NCBI RefSeq assembly: GCF_021353265.1
Contig: NZ_JAJTWU010000003.1
Span: forward strand, 62,001 to 126,000
Direction: 5' to 3'
Length of the DNA: 64,000 nt
DNA from: Pelomonas cellulosilytica
Lineage (GTDB): Bacteria; Pseudomonadota; Gammaproteobacteria; Burkholderiales; Burkholderiaceae_C
The notes beneath the pieces were generated by a model. That model searched no databases, was not told the DNA's origin, and was given only the letters and a program-made list of their open reading frames with translations. The translations under genes and the position numbers were made by a program. Below are positions 1 through 9,850 of this stretch, one piece after another. How positions within the stretch are numbered: the first letter of the stretch is position 1; every line of letters begins with the position of its first letter.

Positions 1-1218
1 GCCGCGGCCCTGCCGCAGCACGTCTTGGCCGACCACGCCCTCGCGGTCGACGGCGGTCCTGGACAGTAGCGGCACGTCGGCGAGCTGCACACGGCGCGTG
101 CCGACCTGCAGTGCGAGCGTGGGCAGCTTCAGCGCCTGGCTGTCTGTCCGGCTGCCGCCCGCGCCGCCCACGGTGAGGGCCTGGGACACCGCCTGCTGCA
201 GCAACGCAGGGGTCTGCTCCGCGACGTTGCGGAACAGCTGGCTGTGGCGCGCACCGGTGTCGACGAACAGGCGCAAGCCTTGCGCGTCGGGAGCCAGGCC
301 GGCGAGCAGCATCGGCTCCAGGCCCAGCATGATCAACGGCGCCCCGCCCGCGCCGGACGGCGCCGCCGTGCCGAGGCTGAGCTGCTCGGCTTCGTCCGGC
401 CCTTTCTCCACGGCCAAGCGGCCGAGTTGCAGGAACACCGGCAGCCCCAGGATGGCATCGATACGGTAGCTGCCTCCGTTGAAGCTCAGCGCCTCGTCGG
501 GCAGCACGATGAAGACGACGTCATGCAGCACCGCCTCGCCCAGCCGCAGCTCCCGCGCGACGGCGAAGCGCGTCGTGACGGCGTCCCGGCTGGCGCTGGA
601 CACGCTCGCCTCGCGCTTCAGCAGCGTCAGGCCGAGGCGCTGTGCGGTGGAGGTCGTGATGGTGGAGAACGCCGCGCCGGTGTCGACGACGGCGTCCTGC
701 GCCTGCCCGTCGATCTGCGCCGTGACGCGTGCGAGGCTGGCGGCATCGCGCCTGACGGGCAGCCGGCCCGTGGCGCCGGCGGCGGCGCGCATGGGCGGCA
801 CGTCAGCCAGCGCGTCGGCAAAGACCAAGGTCTGGCGGCCCTCGGCGTCCAGTGGCTCCAGCGCGTCGGACGCCGCCAGGGCCTCCCGCGCCGCGCTGAA
901 ACGGCTGTTGCGCAGCTGCAGTGCGGCCAGCGTCTGCAGTGCCAGCACGCGTTGCGGCGGCTGCTGCTTCGGGCCGGCGAGCCGCTCCAGGGCCGGCAGC
1001 GCTGCGGCATCCTGGCGGCGCAGCGCGAGGGCCAGCGCCCTTGCGAGACCGGCTTCAGCATCAGTGCCGCGGGCCAGCGCTTCGAGGCGATCGATGTCAC
1101 CGGCGCGCAGTGCCTCCCCCACCGTACCGGCCGGCGCCGCCAGCGGCACGGCCAGCATCAGCCATGCGGCCACACCCGTCACGACGCGCCGCCGCAGGAT
1201 CAGCGTCAGGCGGCTCAT
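1..1218 (-). CDS. Secreted retropepsin-like aspartyl protease, two DTG motifs (partial, C-terminus outside window)
   Basis: The frame is open from an ATG at 1218 to the window edge (406 codons, no stop). Residues 1-30 look like a Sec signal peptide (basic start, hydrophobic core, APA cleavage-like end). A helical stretch around 35-135 precedes two retropepsin-like halves: the first has DTGAAFST at about residue 179, the second VDTGARHS at about 320. Retroviral-type aspartyl proteases use DTG/DSG as the catalytic Asp loop. Two such halves in one chain suggest a pepsin-like internal pair, although each half could also act within a dimer. The start overlaps the stop of the upstream regulator gene by ATGA, so the two are probably co-translated. 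The substrate is unknown. Protease fold is inferred from motifs only. Confidence 0.75.
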   Translation of the reverse strand, partial: MSRLTLILRRRVVTGVAAWLMLAVPLAAPAGTVGEALRAGDIDRLEALARGTDAEAGLARALALALRRQDAAALPALERLAGPKQQPPQRVLALQTLAALQLRNSRFSAAREALAASDALEPLDAEGRQTLVFADALADVPPMRAAAGATGRLPVRRDAASLARVTAQIDGQAQDAVVDTGAAFSTITTSTAQRLGLTLLKREASVSSASRDAVTTRFAVARELRLGEAVLHDVVFIVLPDEALSFNGGSYRIDAILGLPVFLQLGRLAVEKGPDEAEQLSLGTAAPSGAGGAPLIMLGLEPMLLAGLAPDAQGLRLFVDTGARHSQLFRNVAEQTPALLQQAVSQALTVGGAGGSRTDSQALKLPTLALQVGTRRVQLADVPLLSRTAVDREGVVGQDVLRQGRG

Positions 1219-2090
1219 GCGCGGGCTCCCGGGGCGGCGTTGCGATCAATGTCGGCATCCTCGTCGGCACCGGCGCCCGGCACATGGGTGAGCGTTCGCA
1301 GTCCGGGCGGCGCGCTGACCAGCAGGCCGAAGCGCTGCAGCGGATCACCACCGCCCTGCAGCGCGGCTGCCAGGCGCATTTCAGCGGACAGCCCGGCGTG
1401 ATGCAGGCAGGCGAGGTAGCTCGAATCGCTCCAGAAGCCGTGACGCAGCGTCTGGCCGTCGGGAGCCACCAGCGCGACGAGCACCTCGCGCGCATCGGCG
1501 ATCAGCGTGATCTGGTGGCCGGGCCAGCGCTGCGAGACGAAGTCCGTGCCGGGCGACATCACATTCGAGAAAGCGGCGTCTTCCAGCGGCGCGTAAGTGG
1601 TGCCGCCGACCAGCACACCGCGAGCGTGCGCCGCGTCCAGCTCGGCGCGCAGCTGGAGCAACGGCGTGGGGAAGAGATCGAACAGCAGCGTCTCGCGCGC
1701 GCCGGCGATGAGGCTGCGGGCGCGCTCCAGCGCCTGAGGCAGGTTCTTCAGCTGGTAAAGCCGATCTTCCTGCGGCGGGGCGTAGAGCGCGGCGAGCTGG
1801 GTCTCCGCGGCATCGGCCTGTGTGCTGAAACCCTGTCGCAGCACGGCGAACAGTTCCGCCGGCGGCACGGGGCGGAAACTGCGCGGTTCGGACTCGTCGC
1901 CGATGACGGCGCCCTTCTGCACCAGGCTGGCCAAAGCCTGGTAAGTGTTGGCTGCGGCCTTGCCGACCGTGCGCGCGAGCTTGTAGCCCGTGGCCGGCGC
2001 CTGGCGCAGCAGCGCGCAGTACAGGCGCGACTCCAGCTCCGTGAAGCCGAAGGGAAGCAGCAGCGCGTCTGAGTCAGGACTTTGGTTCAT
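1215..2090 (-). CDS. TrmB-like winged-helix transcriptional regulator
   Basis: A 291-residue protein if the ATG at 2090 is used (an in-frame ATG at 2108 would place the first codons inside a palindrome). The N-terminus (about 10-75: FGFTELESRLYCALLR, then GYKLARTVGK and TYQALASLVQKGAV) has the pattern of a TrmB/MarR-type winged helix in which the first helix precedes a DNA-recognition helix. The middle and C-terminal part (about 100-270) resembles the phospholipase-D-like effector domain of TrmB regulators. The family commonly senses sugars or other small ligands; the ligand here is unknown. The stop overlaps the start of a secreted protease gene by ATGA. A near-perfect palindrome directly upstream of the ATG suggests autoregulation. 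Confidence 0.75.
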   Translation of the reverse strand: MNQSPDSDALLLPFGFTELESRLYCALLRQAPATGYKLARTVGKAAANTYQALASLVQKGAVIGDESEPRSFRPVPPAELFAVLRQGFSTQADAAETQLAALYAPPQEDRLYQLKNLPQALERARSLIAGARETLLFDLFPTPLLQLRAELDAAHARGVLVGGTTYAPLEDAAFSNVMSPGTDFVSQRWPGHQITLIADAREVLVALVAPDGQTLRHGFWSDSSYLACLHHAGLSAEMRLAAALQGGGDPLQRFGLLVSAPPGLRTLTHVPGAGADEDADIDRNAAPGARA

Positions 2091-2114
2091 TATTAGTAGC
2101 TTAAACAACTAATA
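2091..2114. promoter_or_regulatory. 24-bp palindrome abutting the start codon of the TrmB-like regulator
   Basis: TATTAGT at 2091-2097 and its exact complement ACTAATA at 2108-2114 flank a 10-bp centre with core TTAA. Ten of twelve base pairs are symmetric. It is an AT-rich island in GC-rich DNA, immediately upstream of the ATG at 2090. Placement and symmetry suggest an operator for a dimeric regulator, most simply the adjacent TrmB-like protein. Confidence 0.6.
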
Positions 2115-2446
2115 TTCTTCGCGCAAGCTTGGAACCGGCCCAAAACTCTCCACGCCCCTTTCGTGGCCGACCGCCTCCCTGCAGCCCCTGTGTCGGCGCT
2201 GCCTGCCGTCACGTCGGGGCCTGTCGCAGCAGCGTCTACGCCACACCAGGGCGTGGGCAGCGAACAGGGCGCGCCGCTGACCGGCGGCGGTATCGGCCCC
2301 GGCGGCGGCGCCGCTACGCAGCAGGCAAGTACGCATGCGTCGGCCGCCGCCCGCTGAAGCAATGTCCAATAGGGTCGGCCAGCAGATCAACAACGCCATG
2401 CCCGACAAGGCCGCGACGAAGGCACACGCTAAAGTCCGGCCCCACC
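2115..2446. other. Divergent intergenic region between TrmB-like gene and gmk
   Basis: A 332-bp GC-rich stretch. Several short open frames cross it on both strands, but they are low-complexity (Ala/Gly/Pro-rich or Arg-rich) and show no recognisable domain or good ribosome binding site. It probably holds the gmk promoter; no convincing hexamers were identified. Confidence 0.5.
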
Positions 2447-3067
2447 ATGGAATATCCCGGCAATCTTTTCGTCGTCGCAGCGCCCAGTGGCGCGGGCAAG
2501 TCCAGCCTCGTGAAGGCGCTGTTGGAGCTGGACGCACGGCTGGCCGTGTCCGTGTCGCACACGTCACGCGCGCCGCGCGGACAGGAGCAGCATGGCCGGG
2601 AGTACTGGTTCGTCGGCGAGACCGAGTTCCGTGCGATGGCCGGCCGCGGCGAGTTCTTCGAGTGGGCCGAGGTGCACGGCAACCTTTACGGCACGTCGCG
2701 TGCCGGTATCGAGGCGCGGCTGCAGCATGGCGAGGACGTCGTGCTGGAGATCGACTACCAGGGCGCGCTGCAGATCAAGCAGTTGTTCCCGTATGCAGTG
2801 CTGATCTTCATCCTGCCGCCGAGTTGGGACGAACTGCGCCTGCGCCTGAGCCGGCGCGGCGACACCGAGCCCGAGGTCATCGCCAAGCGCATGGTCAACG
2901 CCCGCCACGAGGTGGCGCAGGCCCAGCACTTCGACTACATCGTCGTGAACGCGGTGTTCGACACCGCCGTTTTCGACCTCAAGACCATCGTCCACGCCCA
3001 GCGGCTAAAATACGCGGCTCAGCGCCGAAACCGCTCGGCCGTCTTTCTTGCGCTGGATCTCCCCTGA
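2447..3067 (+). CDS. gmk: Guanylate kinase
   Basis: A 206-residue protein that phosphorylates GMP to GDP with ATP in purine nucleotide metabolism. The P-loop is [10 protein letters not shown] at residues 12-21, followed by the guanylate kinase signature ([20 protein letters not shown]), the GMP-binding region, and the lid with RLSRRG. Length matches bacterial Gmk (about 205). The start is the ATG at 2447 giving [10 protein letters not shown]; the open frame extends upstream but without family similarity. rpoZ follows 23 bp downstream and spoT after that, the classical gmk-rpoZ-spoT order, so the genes are probably co-transcribed and link GTP supply with the stringent response. Confidence 0.97.
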   Translation: MEYPGNLFVVAAPSGAGKSSLVKALLELDARLAVSVSHTSRAPRGQEQHGREYWFVGETEFRAMAGRGEFFEWAEVHGNLYGTSRAGIEARLQHGEDVVLEIDYQGALQIKQLFPYAVLIFILPPSWDELRLRLSRRGDTEPEVIAKRMVNARHEVAQAQHFDYIVVNAVFDTAVFDLKTIVHAQRLKYAAQRRNRSAVFLALDLP

Positions 3068-3090
3068 TCGCGCAACCCACGAGGAACACC

Positions 3091-3294
3091 ATGGCCCGCA
3101 TCACCGTCGAAGACTGCCTGACCAAGATCCCCAACCGCTTCCAGCTGGTGCTCGCCGCCACCTATCGCGCCCGCATGCTGAGCCAGGGCCACAGCCCCCG
3201 CATCGAGAGCAAGAACAAGCCCAGCGTCACGGCGCTGCGCGAGATCGCTGCCGGCGAGGTGGGCCTGGAGATGCTGCGCAAGGTGCCGGTCTAA
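3091..3294 (+). CDS. rpoZ: RNA polymerase omega subunit
   Basis: A 67-residue protein beginning [20 protein letters not shown], typical for omega, which binds the beta-prime subunit, helps assemble RNA polymerase and forms part of the ppGpp-binding site 1 in proteobacteria. The core region [10 protein letters not shown] and [16 protein letters not shown] is conserved. It starts after a GAGGAA ribosome binding site, 23 bp behind gmk. A strong hairpin terminator-like structure lies 23 bp after its stop. Confidence 0.97.
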   Translation: MARITVEDCLTKIPNRFQLVLAATYRARMLSQGHSPRIESKNKPSVTALREIAAGEVGLEMLRKVPV

Positions 3295-3317
3295 GCCGCT
3301 ATCCGCCGCAGACAAGT

Positions 3318-3340
3318 CGGGCGCCTTCGGGCGCCCGTTT
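3318..3340 (+). terminator. Hairpin with TTCG loop after rpoZ
   Basis: An 8-bp perfect stem (CGGGCGCC / GGCGCCCG, 3318-3325 and 3330-3337) closed by TTCG and followed by TTT. It could terminate or attenuate transcription between rpoZ and spoT. The T-run is short, so readthrough is likely. Confidence 0.6.
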
Positions 3341-3385
3341 GCATTGCGGGCCGACCGCCGGGCTGCTCCAAGCCGCCCCGCATTG

Positions 3386-3420
3386 GGCAATGCTTGCGCC
3401 TCGATGCCGCGAGCATTGCC
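3386..3420. repeat. Palindromic intergenic repeat, copy A
   Basis: GGCAATGC (3386-3393) and GCATTGCC (3413-3420) form an 8-bp stem around a 19-nt inner part containing CTCGATGCCGC. A related element at 19936-19972 shares the inner sequence, and its stem differs by a compensatory A-T to G-C change. This looks like a REP/MITE-like repeat in the rpoZ-spoT gap. Confidence 0.55.
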
Positions 3421-3432
3421 GCCCGCGGAGAC

Positions 3433-3454
3433 CGTCCAAGGTCCACCTTGGACG
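3433..3454 (+). promoter_or_regulatory. Long hairpin just before the spoT start
   Basis: CGTCCAAGGT (3433-3442) and ACCTTGGACG (3445-3454) are perfect complements with a 2-nt centre. The hairpin ends directly at the presumed ribosome binding site (GAAGGG, 3454-3459) of the ATG at 3464, so RNA folding could limit SpoT translation. The effect is inferred. Confidence 0.5.
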
Positions 3455-3463
3455 AAGGGCTCC

Positions 3464-5758
<2,295 letters not shown>

Positions 5759-6058
5759 CCGCTTTCCGCCCGGCCGGGAGGCCTGGCGTCAGGGGCGCAG
5801 AGGCCGTCTGCCAGCGCTGTCATCACTCACGGCCGTGACTGTTTAGACGGCGGCGTCCGGGTTAACGATTGTTTCTGCCCCCGATATTCCAGGGCGATAT
5901 AGCAATTTTGAGAAATCGTATTTCTCGCTCCGTAACTCGATGTTTATGGTGCGCCCCGCCTGCAAGTTGGGGATCGCCAAAACGCTCCGTTCGCAGGCTC
6001 GCTGACAACACAACAGCGCGGGCCGGGCCAACGCCGGCCACCGCGACATGGAGACTGC
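5759..6058. other. Intergenic region upstream of the TonB receptor, with a 17-bp inverted repeat
   Basis: 300 bp without a credible gene. An AT-rich patch contains GAGAAAT (5910-5916) and ATTTCTC (5920-5926), perfect 7-bp arms with a 3-bp centre. It is a possible operator for the downstream receptor gene, whose ATG at 6059 is preceded by GGAGA. Confidence 0.45.
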
Positions 6059-9000
6059 ATGACACCGATTTCCTTCCGCGCCCCTCGCCGGCATTGCCTC
6101 GGCACCGCCATGTCGATGGCCCTGGCCCTGTGGGCCAGCGAGGCCGCCCTGGCCCAGCAGCCCGCAGCCGCCGTACCTCAGGCCACCGACGCCGGCCCCG
6201 CCGACGCCAAGCCGGCGGAGCCCAAGCCCGCCGACGCCAAGCAGACGGCGGCCAAGCCCAAGCCGCCCACGCAGGAACTCGAAACGGTGCTCGTCATCGG
6301 CACCCGCCAGTCGCAGCAATCCGCGATCAGCCGCAAGAAGAACGCCGCGACTGCGCAGGACTCCATCGTGGCCGAGGATGTCGGCGCCTTCCCGGACCGC
6401 AACATCGGCGAAGCGATCTCCCGCATCGCGGGAGTCGCGCTGGACCGCGGCGACTTCGGCGAGGGTGTGAACGTGTCGATCCGCGGTAACGGGCCGGAAC
6501 TGACGCGCGTCGAGATGGATGGCATGGCCGTGCGCTCCGGCGCCGGCACCGACCTGCTGGGCGGCGGCGACGGCCGCGGCACGGAGTTCCGCGAGCTATC
6601 GTCCGACCTCATCAAGAGCGTCGACATCGTCAAGGGCACCACGGCGGCGATGACGGAAGGCTCGCTGGGCGGCGGCATCATCATCACGACGCGCACCGGT
6701 CTGGACTTCGACAAGCTCTACTACTCCGCCAAGGTCGAGGCCTCACGCAGCGACCTGAACAAGAAGACCACGCCCAACTTCAATCTGGTGCTGGCCGACA
6801 GGTTCCTGGACAAGCGGCTGGGCGTCATCGCCAACCTGAGCCGCTCCTACTACAAGAACGAGCAGCACGGCATCGCGCAAGGCGGCAGCAACAGCTGGGA
6901 AGGGCTGTCGCGGCAGGCGGACTTCGACAACTCGCCCGAGAAGACCTTCACGTTCAACCCGTCGACGGCCTACGGCGACACGATCAACACGCCGCTTCAT
7001 TCGGCACCACTGACGGCGGGCGGCACCTTCAACGCGGCGACACCCGTCGAACTGCTGACCAAGTCGGCGTCCGCCCAGACCAAAGCCGACTGCTTCACGC
7101 TGTTCCCCAACCTAACGACAGCCCAGACGAACGCAATCAGCGGCACGACCAACCGCACCAACGCCTACACCGCGCGCCAGAACGAGCAGCTGACTTGCCT
7201 GGCGCAGTGGAACGACTACACGCCCTCCAAGACCGTGGGTTTCCGCTACACCGTCAAGAGCCAGGACGACAAGCGCAACGGCGGCGACATCCGGCTGGAC
7301 TTCAAGGTCAACGACAAGCTGACCGTCTTCGGCAAGTTCGCCCGCAGCGAACGCCATGTGGACGACACCGTCGGCTTCCTCGGCGTGGGCAGCACGCCGA
7401 CCTTCAATGCCGCCAACAGCTTCACCGACAACACCACCGCGAACACGCGTGCGCTCGCCACGGGCGTCAGCGGCTCGCTGCTGCCCAGCTACTCCTGGCG
7501 CGCCAGCAATGCCCCGCTGGTGCTGGGCACCACCACGAGCATCCTGCCGGGCTACACCGTCGACGCCAGTCACCACGTGACGAGCTACTCGACGGACGGC
7601 GGCGTGCTGACGACCGACACGATCTTCAGCTCCATCGACACGAGCAACAAGACGCTCACCACCGGCGGTGAGTACCGCGACGGCCGCTTCAGCGCCAACT
7701 TCATGGCCGGCTCGACCAAGTCCACGGCCCTGCGCTACGACCGCCGTGCGTCGTACAGCTACACGTACGGCCGCGCCACGTACGCACTGCAGGACAACGG
7801 CCTGTGGGCGTTCACGCTGCCGGACGGCAGCAACAACATCAATCAGCTCAACTACGCCGCGTATTCGGCGCTGAATCCGGCCACGCCGCAGACGGCCGTG
7901 GCCGCGTCGGCGACGCAACTGGTCGGCACGCCGGCCTACACGGCCGCCCAGCGCGGGCAGTACACCAACAACCTGCTGCTGCAGGTCATCAGGTCGTTCG
8001 ACAGCGAAAGCACCGAGCGCACCGGCAAGGTCGACCTCGCCTACAACCTCGTGGACAAGGTGCCCTTCCTGACCTCGCTGAAGGGTGGCCTCAACTTCCG
8101 CAATACCGGCGGCACGACCTGGAATGGCGGCGGCGGCACGCTGCAAGACCCGGTGGGCACCTTCGGCACCGCGGGCTTCAAGTACGGCGTGTACATGCCG
8201 CAGGTCAACACGCGCTGGAACGTCATCGGCTGCGAGAACACTGCGGGCTCGGTCGCCGCCGGCGGCCAGCCGTGTGCCTCCGGCTACGTGCCCAACAGCA
8301 ATGTGCTCAACGCCGGCATCGGCGCCACGCCTGCGGGCACCACGACGATGACGCAGGCGCAATACCAGCAGCTGATCCAGTCGACGCTGACGTTGAACCC
8401 GGCCGCCCAGTTCTACGGCGGCTCCAAGGACCGCCCGGCCACGCTGCTCGACGGCTGGAACCAGATCGACATCGACAAGCTGTTCGCGATGGCCAACATC
8501 CCCGTGCGGCTGGATTGCTTCCGTCGCTGCACCGCCAGCGACGGCAAGGCTTACGACATGCCCTTCTCCAGCTTCAGCGAGAAGTCCACGGCGGCCTACC
8601 TGATGCAGGACTTCGAGGTGCCGGTGTGGGGTCAGATGGAGCTCACCGGCAACGTCGGCGTGCGCGTCGTCAAGACCGATGTGTCTGCGACGGGCTTCAT
8701 GGCGTTCAGGTCGGTCCGCAAGAACCCCGACTGGAACCCGACGACCAATACCAGCGCCGTGACCAGCTACGTGGTCAGCCAGAACACGTCAATCAAGGAC
8801 AGCTCGACCGATGTGATGCCGTCGCTGAACCTCGCGCTCTGGCCCATCGACGACAAGCTGGCGCTGCGCTACGGCATCAGCCGCACCGTCGCCCGGCCGC
8901 CGGTCTCCAAGCTGCTGCCGAGCGGCACGTGCACGATCAGTCAGGTCATCGAGGAGACCGAGCCCGATGACCAGGGCAACTCGCCGAACCAGACCTGCTC

Positions 9001-9826
9001 GGGCACCATGGGTAACCCGGCCCTGAAGCCGCAGACGAACACCAACCAGAACCTGTCGCTGGAGTGGTACGCCAACCGGGACACCAGCATGTCGGTCAAC
9101 GTCTTCCGGCAGCGTGGGCTGATCGGCGCACCAACAATCGGCACGCTGCGCAACAACGACAACGTGTTCAGCAACAGCAGCGCCATCGACCCCCAGACCG
9201 GCACGCCGCTGAAGGACTACCAGTTCTCGTACGCGCAATGGGACAACGCGCCGCCGATCACGCGCCGCGGCATCGAGTTCGGCGTGAAGACGGCCTTCAC
9301 CTTCCTGCCCTCCGTGCTGCGCTACACCGGCGTCGACGCCAACTACAGCCGTCTGCGTTCCAGCCAGGGCATGCCGGCGCGTGACCTGATCAGCGGCGAC
9401 GTGCTGCCGGTCGTCAACGAGCCGAAGTACTCGTGGAATGCGTCGCTCTGGTATGACGACGGCGCCTTCCAGGCCCGCGTCGCGATGCAGGTGGTCGCGC
9501 CGCGCTACTTCGTGTTCTCGCCCAACACGGGCACGAACCTGGGCGTCAACAACTACCCGTCCGTAGGCACCTCCAGCTGGCGCGCCCCCTACAACCCCGG
9601 CGCACCGCAATTCGGCAACATGACCCGCTATGTCGACGCCAAGGTGTCTTACCGCTTCAAGAACGGCCTGGAGATCTTTGCCGACGTGCGCAACCTCACC
9701 GGGGAGCGCACGCAGAACACGACAGGCGGCTACCAAGACTATGCCGACGGCATCCCGAGCATCTACTCCGACGGCTACGCCGGCCGGCGCTACACCGTGG
9801 GGATGACCTTGCGCAGCCCGCGCTAA
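6059..9826 (+). CDS. TonB-dependent outer-membrane receptor (large, 1255 aa)
   Basis: A signal peptide (about 1-33, ending ALAQQ) is followed by an Ala/Pro/Lys-rich linker. Next come a TonB-box/plug entry (LETVLVIGTRQSQQSAISRK, about 75-95), the plug domain (about 95-215: GAFPDRNIGEAISRIAGVAL, SIRGNG, IDIVKG-like SVDIVKGTTAAMTEGSLGG) and a long beta-barrel ending RRYTVGMTLRSPR. The plug sequence fits the large TonB receptor subfamily often used for carbohydrates, peptides or other nutrients, not classical siderophores; the substrate is unknown. At 1255 residues it is longer than most siderophore receptors (about 700-800). A secreted Sel1-repeat protein with a TonB-box-like N-terminus follows 24 bp downstream and is likely co-transcribed. 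Confidence 0.9.
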   Translation: MTPISFRAPRRHCLGTAMSMALALWASEAALAQQPAAAVPQATDAGPADAKPAEPKPADAKQTAAKPKPPTQELETVLVIGTRQSQQSAISRKKNAATAQDSIVAEDVGAFPDRNIGEAISRIAGVALDRGDFGEGVNVSIRGNGPELTRVEMDGMAVRSGAGTDLLGGGDGRGTEFRELSSDLIKSVDIVKGTTAAMTEGSLGGGIIITTRTGLDFDKLYYSAKVEASRSDLNKKTTPNFNLVLADRFLDKRLGVIANLSRSYYKNEQHGIAQGGSNSWEGLSRQADFDNSPEKTFTFNPSTAYGDTINTPLHSAPLTAGGTFNAATPVELLTKSASAQTKADCFTLFPNLTTAQTNAISGTTNRTNAYTARQNEQLTCLAQWNDYTPSKTVGFRYTVKSQDDKRNGGDIRLDFKVNDKLTVFGKFARSERHVDDTVGFLGVGSTPTFNAANSFTDNTTANTRALATGVSGSLLPSYSWRASNAPLVLGTTTSILPGYTVDASHHVTSYSTDGGVLTTDTIFSSIDTSNKTLTTGGEYRDGRFSANFMAGSTKSTALRYDRRASYSYTYGRATYALQDNGLWAFTLPDGSNNINQLNYAAYSALNPATPQTAVAASATQLVGTPAYTAAQRGQYTNNLLLQVIRSFDSESTERTGKVDLAYNLVDKVPFLTSLKGGLNFRNTGGTTWNGGGGTLQDPVGTFGTAGFKYGVYMPQVNTRWNVIGCENTAGSVAAGGQPCASGYVPNSNVLNAGIGATPAGTTTMTQAQYQQLIQSTLTLNPAAQFYGGSKDRPATLLDGWNQIDIDKLFAMANIPVRLDCFRRCTASDGKAYDMPFSSFSEKSTAAYLMQDFEVPVWGQMELTGNVGVRVVKTDVSATGFMAFRSVRKNPDWNPTTNTSAVTSYVVSQNTSIKDSSTDVMPSLNLALWPIDDKLALRYGISRTVARPPVSKLLPSGTCTISQVIEETEPDDQGNSPNQTCSGTMGNPALKPQTNTNQNLSLEWYANRDTSMSVNVFRQRGLIGAPTIGTLRNNDNVFSNSSAIDPQTGTPLKDYQFSYAQWDNAPPITRRGIEFGVKTAFTFLPSVLRYTGVDANYSRLRSSQGMPARDLISGDVLPVVNEPKYSWNASLWYDDGAFQARVAMQVVAPRYFVFSPNTGTNLGVNNYPSVGTSSWRAPYNPGAPQFGNMTRYVDAKVSYRFKNGLEIFADVRNLTGERTQNTTGGYQDYADGIPSIYSDGYAGRRYTVGMTLRSPR

Positions 9827-9850
9827 TCCAGCGCTGCCAGGAGAGAAACC

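Noticed and set aside
2129-2446. N-terminal extension of guanylate kinase to 312 residues
   Set aside because: The upstream part is low-complexity and the family starts at [10 protein letters not shown]; Gmk is normally about 205 residues.
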